Positions 43,190-53,692 of a stretch of 64,000 nt of DNA are shown in pieces. The DNA lies in NCBI GenBank assembly GCA_021390615.1, contig JAJEJU010000023.1:186001-250000 (forward strand), read 5' to 3'. The notes beneath the pieces were generated by a model. That model was not told where the DNA came from. It worked only from the letters and a program-made list of their open reading frames with translations, and did no database searches. The DNA comes from Rhodanobacteraceae bacterium ZG21-1. Its GTDB lineage: Bacteria > Pseudomonadota > Gammaproteobacteria > Xanthomonadales > Rhodanobacteraceae. Positions within the stretch are counted from its first letter, which is position 1. Every line of letters starts with the position of its first letter. Position numbers and translations under genes: made by a program.

Positions 43190-43975
43190 TCACTGCGGCA
43201 AGGGCTGAAATCCCATGCCGTCGCCGATCTCGTCCAGGCTCCAGCGCTTCGGCGAGGCCAGCTTTTCCCAGTGCGTACCCGCCTTGGCCGCATCCGGGTC
43301 GGCTTCGCCCGGTTTGTTCCAGCGCTTCACCTTGCCGGTCGAGTAGTTGATGCTCAGGCCTTCCTCGTCGCCGCTGTTGCGCATGTACGACTGCAAGTCG
43401 TAGCCGATCAGCTCGAAGCGGCCGTGCTGCCAGCGGAAGGTATAGCTCGTCATGCTGGTGCCCCAGCTGCCTGCACTGGCCCACATGTGCAGGGCGACCT
43501 GCAAGGTGCCATGCCCGATAGAGACGCCGCCCGAGCCCTCGAACACATCGTCGAGCACGGGATCGTCGCGCCGCGTGATCAGATCGTGGTTCGACAGCAC
43601 CAGGGCATAGCCGCCCGCCGGCTGGGCAAAGGCCACCGCAAGCATGCGCGGATTGGTGTCGAGCGGGCTCTCGCCCAAGCCGTCGTGCTCCACCACGTTG
43701 TGCGGATCCTGCTGATGCAGCACCAGCACCAGATCGTCGCGGCCGTCGCCGTCGAGATCGCCCTTGAGCAGGGTTTCCAGCTTCCAGCCCTTGGGCACGA
43801 AACCCTGCGCGGTCGCAGCGTGCGCGGTCAGGGTGGGATAGATCACCTCGGGAATCTGCAGCTGCTGCGCCGTCGCGTCATGGGCGAGGATTGCCGCCAG
43901 CCAGGCCGCGGCCAGGCGCCATGCCTTGCGCGGCTTCGCGGACATCGCGCGGGACGCATCCTGGTGGTCTTGCAT
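43190..43975 (-). CDS. Secreted protein of unknown function with an integrin-like calcium motif
   Basis: 261 residues. There is a signal peptide (hydrophobic LAAAWLAAILA, cut near DATAQ). A DLDGDGRDDLVLVL block (about residues 73-86) resembles the calcium-binding motif of VCBS/FG-GAP repeats, but only one copy is present. The rest (HGTLQVALHMWASAGSWGTS, TFRWQHGRFELIGYDLQSY) resembles uncharacterised periplasmic proteins of gammaproteobacteria. GGGAGAG precedes the ATG at 43975. It is the third gene of an apparent operon, 57 bp after the DUF3142 gene. Confidence 0.7.
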   Translation of the reverse strand: MQDHQDASRAMSAKPRKAWRLAAAWLAAILAHDATAQQLQIPEVIYPTLTAHAATAQGFVPKGWKLETLLKGDLDGDGRDDLVLVLHQQDPHNVVEHDGLGESPLDTNPRMLAVAFAQPAGGYALVLSNHDLITRRDDPVLDDVFEGSGGVSIGHGTLQVALHMWASAGSWGTSMTSYTFRWQHGRFELIGYDLQSYMRNSGDEEGLSINYSTGKVKRWNKPGEADPDAAKAGTHWEKLASPKRWSLDEIGDGMGFQPLPQ

Positions 43976-44032
43976 GAAACTCTCCCGTCCTTCGTTGACA
44001 TGGCACCGTGAACCCGAGCCGCGGCGAACGGC

Positions 44033-44746
44033 TCACGGATTGCGCAGAAACACCACATAGCCGCGGAACCATGGACTGTCGGCCAGATAGGACGGCTGGT
44101 CCCAGCGACCGCCCTGCAGCAGGCCGATCTTGTATGGCAGCTGCAACCGGCTGACCCGCGGCAGATAGGCCTGATAGTTCTCGATGGTGTGCCGTCCCTG
44201 GTAGGTCTGCACCACCACCTCGTCGACGATGCCGCGCAGCTGGTTCACCTGCTGCGGATCGGCGCGGCTGCTCCAGTCGAGCAGGCCGGTGATGCCCAGG
44301 CGATTTTCGCGCGGCAGCCATTCACGCAGTTCGCGCAGGAAATCCACGTAGCCCTGCAGGTGCGCGGTGCCTGCGTCGAAATCGATCTGCACGCCCACCA
44401 CGCGATTGCCGGCCTCGCGCCAGCGCGTCAGCTGGGCCAGCACGATGGAGCGAATCCGCGGCGTCCACTCCAGCGTATGCGCACGATAGACCAGCCACAC
44501 CTCGGCGCGCCGCCACTGCGGCACCGCGCCGCCCTGCGCCAGCATGCGCACCGGCGAGCTGCCGTCGCGCGGCGCCTCGACCTGGCCCTGCAGCACGTAC
44601 ACCGTGCGGGCCCGCGCCAGCACCGCCTGCGGCGTCACCCCGCTCCACAACCAGTAGGCGTCGTAGTTCGACGCGTCCACCGTGGCGGCATCAGCGCCGC
44701 GCAGGCCGAGCAGCAGGACCAGGAAAGCGGCAGCGAAGCGACGCAT
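44033..44746 (-). CDS. DUF3142 family secreted protein
   Basis: 237 residues with a signal peptide (1-20, RGADA-ATV). The body looks like a glycoside-hydrolase-type TIM barrel of the DUF3142 family: YDAYWLWSGVTPQAVLARARTVYVLQG, VVGVQIDFDAGTAHLQGYVDFL, LGITGLLDWSS, VDEVVVQTYQGRHTIENYQAYL, PYKIGLLQGG. No activity has been established. Four bases separate its ATG from the stop of the upstream TPR gene, so the two are cotranscribed and probably act together. Confidence 0.8.
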   Translation of the reverse strand: MRRFAAAFLVLLLGLRGADAATVDASNYDAYWLWSGVTPQAVLARARTVYVLQGQVEAPRDGSSPVRMLAQGGAVPQWRRAEVWLVYRAHTLEWTPRIRSIVLAQLTRWREAGNRVVGVQIDFDAGTAHLQGYVDFLRELREWLPRENRLGITGLLDWSSRADPQQVNQLRGIVDEVVVQTYQGRHTIENYQAYLPRVSRLQLPYKIGLLQGGRWDQPSYLADSPWFRGYVVFLRNP

Positions 44747-44750
44747 CGCG

Positions 44751-46892
44751 CTACCAGTAGTACTTCAGCTTCTGCGCCCAGGGGCTGTCGGCGTATTCCG
44801 TCTTCAGGGCCTGGAACATGACTTTGCGCGCGTCCTTCGGCACGTCCTTGCCGCCACAGTCGTTGTAGCCCGAGGGGGCGTAGCAATGGATCACGCGGTA
44901 TAGCGCATAGGCCTTGGCCGGGCGCTCGGCGGCTTTGTTGGTGAGCACGCTGAGATAGCTGTTCATGCGCGCATAGGTCGCACCGGGAAACGCACTGGGA
45001 CCGTGGCCCAGCTCGCCGTCGGCAGGCGTGCCACTCTGGCCATCGTTCACGCCGTGCAGGCGCACCAGCTCGGCCAGGCAGTTCAGCGCGCGGCCGTCGC
45101 CGGGCTGCTGCTGCAGGGTAGCCGCCACGTCGCGCAGCGAGGGGCAGGCATAGCCCTCGTCGCCCTTGTCGCCCGGCGCGGCGAACGGCTTCAACGCTTC
45201 GGACGGCTGCGCCGGCAGCAAGGCCAGATCGGCCTGGAAATCCTGGTAACGCGCGCGCGTCAGTTCCTTGTAAAGCAAGGTGTACAGCGCCGCATCGCGC
45301 AGCTTCGGCGAAGACTCGGGCGCCTTGATCTGCCGACGCAGCAGCTCGGGGCTGGCGTCCTGCTCGAGCAGGATGATGCGGATCGCTTCGTTCTGCACCG
45401 GCGAGCCGGCGGCGAACACCTGGTCGACCTGCCCCGCGCGCTCCTGGTTCATCGCCAGCGCGAGTTCCAGCTGCTCATGCTGCAGCGGCTGCCTGGCCAG
45501 CGGCAGCAGCTGCCGCCACAGCTGCTGCGCCTGCTCGGCATGCCCGCTGTCTTCCAGCGCGAAGCCGCGCAGGGTCTGCCGGCTGAAGGCCAGATAGTCC
45601 AGCGACGACGACGTGGCCGGCAGCAGCTCCAGCACTTGCTGCGGATGTTTGTCCACGTAGAAGTGGAAGGCCGCCAGCAGGTAGCCGTACAAGTCGGGCT
45701 CGCTGGCGAAGCGATCCTTCTGCGCCTGCAGCTGGGCCAGGCTGAGATGCGTGTTCTTGTCGTCGTCCGAAGCGCTGCTTCCCGGGATCGGCCGCATGCG
45801 CATCAGGTCGATCGCCGCCAGCAGCGACGGCGACTTGATGCGATCCAGGTCGGCGGCGATCAACAGCTTGTTGTCGACCTCCAGCACCAGCTGGGCCAGC
45901 TCCACGTTGGACGCCGGCGTCTCCGCGCCCGCGAACGCGCGATCGTAAGCCTCGGCAAGTTGCGCCTGGTCTTGTTCGAGCCAGTAGACGCGGCGCAGCA
46001 GCCCGCGCGCGGAGGCGGCGTAGCGACCATGCGGATAGTCCTTGAGGTAGTCGTCGAACGACTCCCCCGCGCCCTTCACTTCGTCCGCGTCGAGCTTGCT
46101 GCGATCCAGGCTGCCCCACTGGTCGAAGGCGCCGGCCATGCCGTGGTTGAGCTCGGTGCGGCCGATCATGTACAGCGCGGTTTCGCGCAGCCAGGGATCG
46201 GGGCTGTCGCTGAGCACGTCGAAGACCTGCTCGGCCTGGTCGAAGGCGCCCGCATAGAACGCGTTGGCGCCGGCGATGTAGGCGGCGTACTGCCGGCCGA
46301 CCGGCGTATGCACCTGGTCGGGAAAAGTCCACAGCGCAGTGGTCGAGGTGCCCTGGCAATCCGCCACCATCGCGTTGCGCGAGGCGGTCAGCAGGCTCGC
46401 TTCGTCGGCGGGCAAGTCCTTGGCCGTTCCCAGGGCGTCCTGGAAGGCCTTGGCGCCGTCGGCGGCGTGGCGGCAACGGCTGCCCTCGCCCACGGCATAG
46501 CTGTCGGCATCGCTCCCGTCGCTGTCGGCATCGGCAGCGGTGCCGGACGCCGCCGGCGCCGGCGGCGTGCCGGGCGGAAACACCTGCCAGTCCGACCAGG
46601 CGAACGGCACCGGCGGCGCCACCGAGGCGGCGTCGAGCGACGGCTTGCCCAGGCGCCCCTGCAGCCGGCCGCGATCGATCAGCAGCCACTGCAGGTTGAG
46701 CCGGCTGTCGTTGGCCGGGCTGAGGAAGGGCACGCTGGCGCAGACGTCGTAGTGATCGTGGCGCAGGTTGGTCGAATCGCCGCCGTAGCAGTCCATGTCG
46801 GAACTGGCGAAGGCCGGCGAAACATGCAGCGCGCCCAGCACCAGGGCGGCGGAAAGGTATTTGCGCAGCACGCTGTCGGTTCCTTGTGACAT
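44751..46892 (-). CDS. Large periplasmic TPR-like protein of unknown function
   Basis: 713 residues, with a signal peptide (hydrophobic LSAALVLGALHVSPAFA-SSDMDCYGGD). From about residue 200 on it is helical, with tetratricopeptide-like repeats (QYAAYIAGANAFYAGAFDQAEQVFDVLSDS, AGESFDDYLKDYPHGRYAASARGLLRR), similar in style to BamD/YfiO modules. The N-terminal 60 residues are cysteine-containing and family-specific. I use the ATG at 46892 (MSQGTD); one 33 bases upstream is also possible and neither has a clear ribosome binding site. It heads the operon with the DUF3142 gene. Function unknown. Confidence 0.7.
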   Translation of the reverse strand: MSQGTDSVLRKYLSAALVLGALHVSPAFASSDMDCYGGDSTNLRHDHYDVCASVPFLSPANDSRLNLQWLLIDRGRLQGRLGKPSLDAASVAPPVPFAWSDWQVFPPGTPPAPAASGTAADADSDGSDADSYAVGEGSRCRHAADGAKAFQDALGTAKDLPADEASLLTASRNAMVADCQGTSTTALWTFPDQVHTPVGRQYAAYIAGANAFYAGAFDQAEQVFDVLSDSPDPWLRETALYMIGRTELNHGMAGAFDQWGSLDRSKLDADEVKGAGESFDDYLKDYPHGRYAASARGLLRRVYWLEQDQAQLAEAYDRAFAGAETPASNVELAQLVLEVDNKLLIAADLDRIKSPSLLAAIDLMRMRPIPGSSASDDDKNTHLSLAQLQAQKDRFASEPDLYGYLLAAFHFYVDKHPQQVLELLPATSSSLDYLAFSRQTLRGFALEDSGHAEQAQQLWRQLLPLARQPLQHEQLELALAMNQERAGQVDQVFAAGSPVQNEAIRIILLEQDASPELLRRQIKAPESSPKLRDAALYTLLYKELTRARYQDFQADLALLPAQPSEALKPFAAPGDKGDEGYACPSLRDVAATLQQQPGDGRALNCLAELVRLHGVNDGQSGTPADGELGHGPSAFPGATYARMNSYLSVLTNKAAERPAKAYALYRVIHCYAPSGYNDCGGKDVPKDARKVMFQALKTEYADSPWAQKLKYYW

Positions 46893-47059
46893 GTCGGCGG
46901 CTCGCACGGCCGCGGCGCTGCGCATCTTAAGTGAACGCCAGGCATGCAGCTACGCAGGCGCCGCGCCGTCACTGCCGCGCCCGTGCCATGCCAGCAAACC
47001 GCCATGAGGCAGCGCGCGGCAGCGGCATCGCTTGGCGATGCATCGACGGGTCGCACGGA

Positions 47060-47109
47060 GCCGACATCGCGCCCGCGCCGGGTGGCCCACGAATGGCCGA
47101 CATCGCGCC
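47060..47109. repeat. Direct repeat of GCCGACATCGCGCC
   Basis: The 14-mer occurs at 47060-47073 and 47096-47109, 36 bases apart, in the leader of the AIM24 gene. A one-base variant lies at 5277-5290. Confidence 0.6.
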
Positions 47110-47172
47110 GTCTCGGCTTTGCGCTACGCTCTGCGGCCTGGGGCGGAGGCGCCCTGTGGAAAGGGGTTTTCC

Positions 47173-47922
47173 ATGCAAGCGCAGATCAAGGGCAGCACCA
47201 TGCCGGTGCTGGAAATCAGCCTGGACTTGAATGACCGCATCGTCGCCGCACCCGGCGAGTTTTCCTGGATGAGCGCGGGCGTGCAGATGCGCACCACCAC
47301 CCAGACCGCCGGCGCCGGCGGCCTGTTCGGCGCGCTCGGGCGCGCGCTCAGCGGCGGCGGCCTGTTCATGACCGAATACTCGGCACCGGCCGGCATGGGC
47401 ATGGTAGCCTTCGCCGCCAAGCTGCCCGGCGCCATCGTGCAGGTGGACGTGCCGCCCGGCCACGCCTACCTGATCCATCGCCACGGCTTCCTGTGCGGCA
47501 CCGAGGGCGTGCAGCTCAGCACCGGCTTCCAGCGCTCGCTGGGCGCGGGCGTATTCGGCGGCGACGGCTTCCTGCTGCAGCGCCTGGCCGGGCCGTGCAC
47601 GGCGTGGGTGGAGCTCGGCGGCGAAATCGTCTGCTACGACCTGGCGCCCGGCGAAAGCATCCAGGTGCACCCCGGCCATATCGGCATGTTCCAGGACAGC
47701 GTGAACTTCGACATCACCCTGATGCGCGGCATCAAGAACGCGCTGTTCGGCGGCGACGGCCTGTTCGTGGCGCGGCTGACCGGGCCCGGCCGGGTGTGGC
47801 TGCAGACCCTGACCGTGCCGAACCTGGCCCATGCGCTGGCGCCCTTCCTGGGCGGCGAGAACAATACCTCGCAGGCCGGCGTGGCGGGCGCGGTGCTGGG
47901 CAGCATCTTCGGCAACAAATAG
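47173..47922 (+). CDS. AIM24 / TIGR00266 family protein
   Basis: 249 residues of a double-stranded beta-helix protein. Family features are VLEISLDLNDRIVAAPGEFSWMSAGVQMRT, an inserted glycine-rich loop (GAGGLFGALGRALSGGGLFMTEY), VDVPPGHAYLIHRHGFLCG, and the tail LTVPNLAHALAPFLGG. It is related to the mitochondrial inner-membrane organiser AIM24; the bacterial role is unknown. The ATG at 47173 is preceded by GGAAAGGGG. It is monocistronic. Confidence 0.85.
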   Translation: MQAQIKGSTMPVLEISLDLNDRIVAAPGEFSWMSAGVQMRTTTQTAGAGGLFGALGRALSGGGLFMTEYSAPAGMGMVAFAAKLPGAIVQVDVPPGHAYLIHRHGFLCGTEGVQLSTGFQRSLGAGVFGGDGFLLQRLAGPCTAWVELGGEIVCYDLAPGESIQVHPGHIGMFQDSVNFDITLMRGIKNALFGGDGLFVARLTGPGRVWLQTLTVPNLAHALAPFLGGENNTSQAGVAGAVLGSIFGNK

Positions 47923-48220
47923 GCGGCGCAAGCGCTCGGCGACGATGCGCCTCGCGGCATGACCACGGCGGTGTCGTCGCCCAGGGTGCGGCGCTCCGCG
48001 GCACGCCGCGCACGTCGAACCGCAATCGTGGGCGGAACGGATGCCGCCATGCACGCAGCGCATGCCGGCACGCAGTGCCCATGCCGGCCGTCAACATCGA
48101 AGGCGAGCGGCGTGTCGCTGAATCAGCTGGATCATGCGCCGCTCAGACCAGGCGAGGGCAAAACGCGGGTCGGGATACGGCGATAGGTGTCGAAGCGATG
48201 CGTACCGAAGCCCGGCCGAC
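47923..48220. other. Intergenic region, nothing recognised
   Basis: About 300 bases between the convergent AIM24 and rluE genes. Short open frames are present but none looks like a protein, and I see no RNA gene or T-tailed terminator. Confidence 0.4.
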
Positions 48221-48772
48221 TCAAGGCCGCGCCTTCTCCTCGCGCAGCACGCGCAGTTCGCCGGGAGCGAGCCTGTCCAGCGCATAGGTGCCGATCCGCT
48301 CGCGAATCAGCCGCAAGGTGGGAAAGCCCACCGCCGCAGTCATCCGCCGCACCTGGCGGTTGCGCCCTTCGCGCAGGCCGATGCGCAGCCAGCTGGTGGG
48401 CACGCTCTTGCGATAGCGCACCGGCGGGTCGCGCGGCCACAGCCAGTCCGGCTCGGCCGTGCGCTCGGCCGTGGCCGGCAGGGTCGGGCCGTCGTTGAGC
48501 GTCACGCCGCGGCGCAGCTGCGCGAGGGCCTCGTCGCTGATCTCGCGCTCGACCTGCACCAGATAGGTCTTGGCCTGCTTGTGGCGCGGATCGGTGAGGC
48601 GATGCGCCAGCCCGCCGTCGTCGGTCAGCAACAGCAGGCCTTCGCTGTCGTGATCCAGCCGTCCAGCCGCATAGACGTCTTTCTGCGGAACATAGTCGGC
48701 CAGCGTGGGCCGACCGTCGGGATCGGTGAACTGGCACAGCACGCCGTACGGCTTGTTGAGGGCGATCAGCAC
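48221..48772 (-). CDS. rluE: 23S rRNA pseudouridine synthase RluE
   Basis: 183 residues, catalytic domain only, without the S4 domain, as in RluE. The catalytic aspartate is D40 in [15 protein letters not shown]. Other blocks are [24 protein letters not shown] and [29 protein letters not shown]. RluE makes pseudouridine 2457 in 23S rRNA. The gene follows the methyltransferase-like gene by 28 bp on the same strand. Confidence 0.87.
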   Translation of the reverse strand: MLIALNKPYGVLCQFTDPDGRPTLADYVPQKDVYAAGRLDHDSEGLLLLTDDGGLAHRLTDPRHKQAKTYLVQVEREISDEALAQLRRGVTLNDGPTLPATAERTAEPDWLWPRDPPVRYRKSVPTSWLRIGLREGRNRQVRRMTAAVGFPTLRLIRERIGTYALDRLAPGELRVLREEKARP

Positions 48773-48800
48773 CGGGCTCCCGCCTGCGCGTGCGGCGCGC

Positions 48801-49691
48801 TCAGTGCGACGGTGCGGCCGGCGCCTTCGCGGCCGGCTTGACGAAGCGCAAGGTCATGCGGTCGGACTCGCCGATGGCCAGGTACTTGGCCTTGTCCTGA
48901 TCGCCCAGCGCCAGCGTGGGCGGCAAGGTCCACACGCCCTTCGGATGATTGCGGTCGTCCTTCGGGTTGGCGTTGACCTCGCTGCTGCCGTCCAGCACGA
49001 AGCCGGCCGCGGTGGCCAGCTTCTCGACATAGGCCACCGGCAGGTAGCCGCTCTGCTTCACCGACTCCAGGCTGGCGCCGGGCGCCGCGCGGTGGTCGAC
49101 CACGCCGAGCACGCCGCCGGGCCGCAGCACGGCGTAGAAGGCCTTGAACATGGCCGGCGCGTTGTCGGCCATCACCCAGTTGTGCACGTTGCGGAAGGTC
49201 AGCACCAGGTCGGCCGAACCCGGCGCGCCGAGCGACGGCGCCTTGGGGTCGAAGCTGACGATGCTGGCCTTGTCGTAGTGCGCCGCATCGGCGGCGAACT
49301 TCTGCCGCAGCGACTGCCCGTCCTGCGTCGCCTCGCTGTCGCTGCCGCCCTGCAGCGCGGCCACGTAATGGCCGTCCTCGCGCAGCAGCGGCGCCAGGAT
49401 CTCGCTGTACCAGCCGCCGCCGGGAGTGATTTCGATCACCGTCTGATCCGGCCGCACGCCGAAGAACTGCAGCGTGGCCTTGGGGTGGCGATAGACGTCG
49501 CGTGCGCGGTTCTTGGCCGAACGCCAGTCACCGGCGAGCACGCCGTCGAGCTGTCCGGCGGTGAAGTCGCTGGCGCTGGTCGGCGGCACCAGCTCGCCGG
49601 GCGGCTGGTCCTGTGCGGCGCTCTGCGCGCGCGCGGCGGCGGTCGTCGCCAGCAGGGCGAGACAGCAAAGGTAGGCAAGCCGATTCATCAT
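48801..49691 (-). CDS. Periplasmic SAM-methyltransferase-like protein (COG4798 type)
   Basis: 296 residues. A signal peptide ([22 protein letters not shown]) precedes a class I methyltransferase-like domain: [20 protein letters not shown] (motif I), [13 protein letters not shown] and [18 protein letters not shown]. Such exported methyltransferase-like proteins are common in proteobacteria. Because SAM is cytoplasmic, whether they are active enzymes is open. The ATG at 49691 is preceded by GGAG. Confidence 0.82.
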   Translation of the reverse strand: MMNRLAYLCCLALLATTAAARAQSAAQDQPPGELVPPTSASDFTAGQLDGVLAGDWRSAKNRARDVYRHPKATLQFFGVRPDQTVIEITPGGGWYSEILAPLLREDGHYVAALQGGSDSEATQDGQSLRQKFAADAAHYDKASIVSFDPKAPSLGAPGSADLVLTFRNVHNWVMADNAPAMFKAFYAVLRPGGVLGVVDHRAAPGASLESVKQSGYLPVAYVEKLATAAGFVLDGSSEVNANPKDDRNHPKGVWTLPPTLALGDQDKAKYLAIGESDRMTLRFVKPAAKAPAAPSH

Positions 49692-49767
49692 GAGACTCCG
49701 GGGCGGACGAGGAGCGGACCGCTCGTGCGGCCCGCCGCAGCTACAGCTTACACAGCCTTGCGGCGCT

Positions 49768-50430
49768 TCAGAACGGCCGCGGGCACACCGACTGCAGGCC
49801 GTCGATGTGTTCGTGCAGGTCCGGCGAGATGCCCTGCCACATCGGATCGAGGATGAAGTCGACGCCTTCGTTGCGGGCCAGCATGGCGGCCGGGATGAAA
49901 TCGGCGTCGCCGGCGACCAGGATGATCTGATCCACCTGCTTCTTGTAGGCGAACGAGGCGATGTCCAGGCCAATCATCATGTCGACCTGGGTCTGGCGCA
50001 TTTCCGGCTCGAAGTGCTCGTCGCCCAGATCGCCCCATTCCAGGTTGCCGTCGCGCAGCTGCTGGTAGCTGCCGCGCTTGAGCTGCCACTCGCCGCGCTC
50101 GGCCAGCCGGCCCAGCCGCAGCGCCATCTTGCGCTGCCGGCGCAGCTGGTCGTGCAGGTCGCGGCGGAAGGCCGCCGCGCCGGTGCGGCCGAAGTCGATG
50201 GTGTCGCCGCTGACGGGCTTGATGAAGCTTTTCGACAGCGGCGGGCAATCGTAGAAGTAGATGCGGTACAGCGACTCGCGCGGGCGATCCAGCGCCTTGA
50301 GGTGCTCCAGCGTCATGCCGAACAGGGTCTTGGCCACGGTGCGCGCGTCACCGGCGTCGCGCTCGTCCCACACTTTGCGGTAACGGGCAAGAAAAAAGGC
50401 GCCGTCGATCAGGAAGGCGGTACGCTGCAT
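49768..50430 (-). CDS. NYN domain protein (PIN-like nuclease fold)
   Basis: 220 residues. The acidic pattern of NYN/LabA proteins is present: D9 in AFLIDGAFF, the middle aspartates in QTQVDMMIGLDIASFA, and ILVAGDADFIPAAMLARNEGVDFIL. The fold suggests RNA cleavage in the cytoplasm, but no target is known. An inserted segment (RDLHDQLRRQRKMALRLGRLAERGEW) is positively charged and could bind nucleic acid. It stands alone, 76 bp from the methyltransferase-like gene. Confidence 0.82.
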   Translation of the reverse strand: MQRTAFLIDGAFFLARYRKVWDERDAGDARTVAKTLFGMTLEHLKALDRPRESLYRIYFYDCPPLSKSFIKPVSGDTIDFGRTGAAAFRRDLHDQLRRQRKMALRLGRLAERGEWQLKRGSYQQLRDGNLEWGDLGDEHFEPEMRQTQVDMMIGLDIASFAYKKQVDQIILVAGDADFIPAAMLARNEGVDFILDPMWQGISPDLHEHIDGLQSVCPRPF

Positions 50431-50660
50431 AGGATTTCCTTATGGCGAACTGGATCGGGAGGAAGGCGCCCCGATAGTGAGACGCCCGCCCGGCCCACAG
50501 CGGGCCAGGGAGCCGCATACGATATCGCGAAGCGGCGCGGCCGTCAGCCCCGATCCCGGCGCCTGGAATGTGTCGGCCGACGCATGACGTGCAAGCAATC
50601 GCGTGGCAGTGGGATCATCGGCGCCATGAAGCCGGACCGAATCCCGGCGGGAGGACGGCC

Positions 50661-51152
50661 ATGAAGGGATATGCGCTCGGGTGGATCGCCGCATCGTCTT
50701 TGCTGCTGCTGGGCGCCAGCCCGCCGCCACTCGCCGGCATGGCGAACGGCGACCCCGAGGCGGCCGTGCGACAGGCCGATGCGGCGTTCTGGCAGGCCTA
50801 CAACGCCTGCGGGCTGACGACCATCGGCGACTTCTTCAGCGAAGACATCGAGTTCTATCACGACAAGGGCGGGCTGACGAAGTCGCGGCCGGCGATGGTG
50901 GCATCGCTGCGCAAGGGCATCTGCAATGATCCTTCGCGACGCATCCGCCGCGAAGCCTACGGCACGGCGGCCTACCACCCGATGGCCGGCCACCGCGCCC
51001 TGCTGTCCGGCGAACATCGCTTCTACACCAGGGAGCCGGGCCAGCCGGAACACCTGGACGGGCAGGCCAAGTTCGACGAACTGTGGGAGCTGTCCGACGG
51101 CCGCTGGCGCATGAGCCGCGTATTCAGCTACGACCACGGCCCGGCATCGTAA
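50661..51152 (+). CDS. Secreted NTF2-like (DUF4440) protein
   Basis: 163 residues. There is a signal peptide (hydrophobic WIAASSLLLLGASPPPLAG), then a SnoaL/DUF4440-type cone fold: VRQADAAFWQAYNACGLTTIGDFFSEDIEFYHDKGG, and the closing ELSDGRWRMSRVFSYDHGP. GGGAGGA precedes the ATG at 50661. Function is unknown; proteins of this fold bind small molecules or act as isomerase-like scaffolds. Confidence 0.8.
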   Translation: MKGYALGWIAASSLLLLGASPPPLAGMANGDPEAAVRQADAAFWQAYNACGLTTIGDFFSEDIEFYHDKGGLTKSRPAMVASLRKGICNDPSRRIRREAYGTAAYHPMAGHRALLSGEHRFYTREPGQPEHLDGQAKFDELWELSDGRWRMSRVFSYDHGPAS

Positions 51153-51435
51153 GGATCATTCGCTGCGGTCACGCAGCCAGCCGGATGCGCGCGATCGCAG
51201 GCGCGCTCGGCAACCAGGCAGCGCGCGTGGAGCAACGCAGACGACCGCGGCAGGATTCGCCGACGCCGCAGCAGCAATCCTGTCGTCATCGCCGTCGCCG
51301 CTCTTTTGCCGGGGCGTGCGAGCGGCGCTCCGGGGTCGCACTGATCGTCGATCGGCTGGCTCGTTGCAGCGGAAAGCGGCAGAGCGATCCGGCCGGGCCG
51401 CTGGCGCCGCCCGGCACGGCTGCGCGCCAGCGCCC

Positions 51436-52593
<1,158 letters not shown>

Positions 52594-52654
52594 TCATGAT
52601 GGCGGCTTCGCGGCGATCCGCAAACCTCGGCGTGCGTCGACGCCGGCGGCAGCT

Positions 52655-53590
52655 TCAGTCGCAGGCTTCCGGCACGGCGGCAGGCGCCGCCGAATGCGTC
52701 GGCATATGCGCCATCGAGGCGCGATAGTCGGCTGCCTCGGCGTGCACCCAGGCGCGAAACACACGCATGCCGGCGTGTTCGCGCGAACGCTGCGGATAGA
52801 CCAGGAAGTACGCCTCGGGAATCGGCAGATAGCGTTCGCCGAGCACGCGCAGCAGACCGGCCTCGATCAAGGGCCGCGCCATCACCATGCGCGCCAGCGC
52901 CACGCCCATGCCTTCCAGCGCGGCACGCTGCAGCGCATCGGTGGTGTCGAACTGCGCGACATAGCGCGCCGGCGGCGTGCCGCCGGCATAGGCGAACCAG
53001 TCCAGCCAGCGCTTGCTGGGGTCGCCCAGCAGGGGCCAGGCGCCCAGCTGATTGGGATCGGCGCCGCGCATGCGCTCCAGCAGGGCCGGCGCGGCCACCG
53101 GCGCGATCCACTCCTCGAACAGGCGCTCGCTTTCGACGCCCGGCCAGGGGCCGCGGCCGTAGCGCAAGGCCACGTCCACCGGCTCGCGCTCGAAATCCAC
53201 CAGGGCGCTGCTGGACTGCAGATTCAGTTCCAGCTCCGGGTGCGCGGCGACCAGGCCGGGCAGACGCGGCATCAGCCAGCCGGACATCACGCCGGAGATG
53301 GTGCTGATGGTGAGCGCCTCCTCGCGGCGGCAGCTGTAATGGGAGAGCGCGCGCTCGAGCCCCTCCAGATGCGGCGCCACCGCCTCCAGCAGGCGCTGCC
53401 CCTCGGCGGTGAGGCGCACCCCGCGCGGGCCGCGGTCGAACAGCTTGCGCGACAGCTGCTGCTCGATCTGGCGCATCTGGTGGCTGAGCGCGCTCACGGT
53501 GAGGTGGGCGCGCTCGGCGGCGCGCGACAGATTGCCGGTCTGGGCGGCCAGCACGAACTGCCGAACGAGGTCCAGCGAGATGCGCGTCAT
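52655..53590 (-). CDS. LysR family transcriptional regulator (GcvA-like)
   Basis: 311 residues. The N-terminal winged helix (LDLVRQFVLAAQTGNLSRAAERAHLTVSALSHQMRQIEQQLSRKLF) is followed by a substrate-binding domain (ISTISGVMSGWLMPRLPGLVAAHPELELNLQ, DVALRYGRGPWPG). It resembles the GcvA/AmpR group. It is divergent from a small protein gene, and an inverted repeat fitting a LysR box abuts its ATG, so it probably autoregulates and controls the divergent genes. The effector is unknown. Confidence 0.9.
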   Translation of the reverse strand: MTRISLDLVRQFVLAAQTGNLSRAAERAHLTVSALSHQMRQIEQQLSRKLFDRGPRGVRLTAEGQRLLEAVAPHLEGLERALSHYSCRREEALTISTISGVMSGWLMPRLPGLVAAHPELELNLQSSSALVDFEREPVDVALRYGRGPWPGVESERLFEEWIAPVAAPALLERMRGADPNQLGAWPLLGDPSKRWLDWFAYAGGTPPARYVAQFDTTDALQRAALEGMGVALARMVMARPLIEAGLLRVLGERYLPIPEAYFLVYPQRSREHAGMRVFRAWVHAEAADYRASMAHMPTHSAAPAAVPEACD

Positions 53591-53607
53591 CTTGAATGTT
53601 CTTCAAG
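53591..53607. promoter_or_regulatory. Inverted repeat, candidate LysR box
   Basis: CTTGAA-N5-TTCAAG is a perfect interrupted palindrome directly before the LysR ATG, in the divergent gap to the 65-residue gene. It contains the T-N11-A spacing typical of LysR-type operators. Confidence 0.6.
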
Positions 53608-53692
53608 TCTGGCTTGTGAATATATCGCTTTTTCGGGGCAAAGCAGGCGCCTATCTTGAGCTCACCGCCAAACGATACGTGAGGAGAAGGTC

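Noticed and set aside
48091-48285. Short minus-strand frame after rluE (LAWSERRMIQLIQRHAA)
   Set aside because: It overlaps the rluE end in another frame, and I could not match it to any family.
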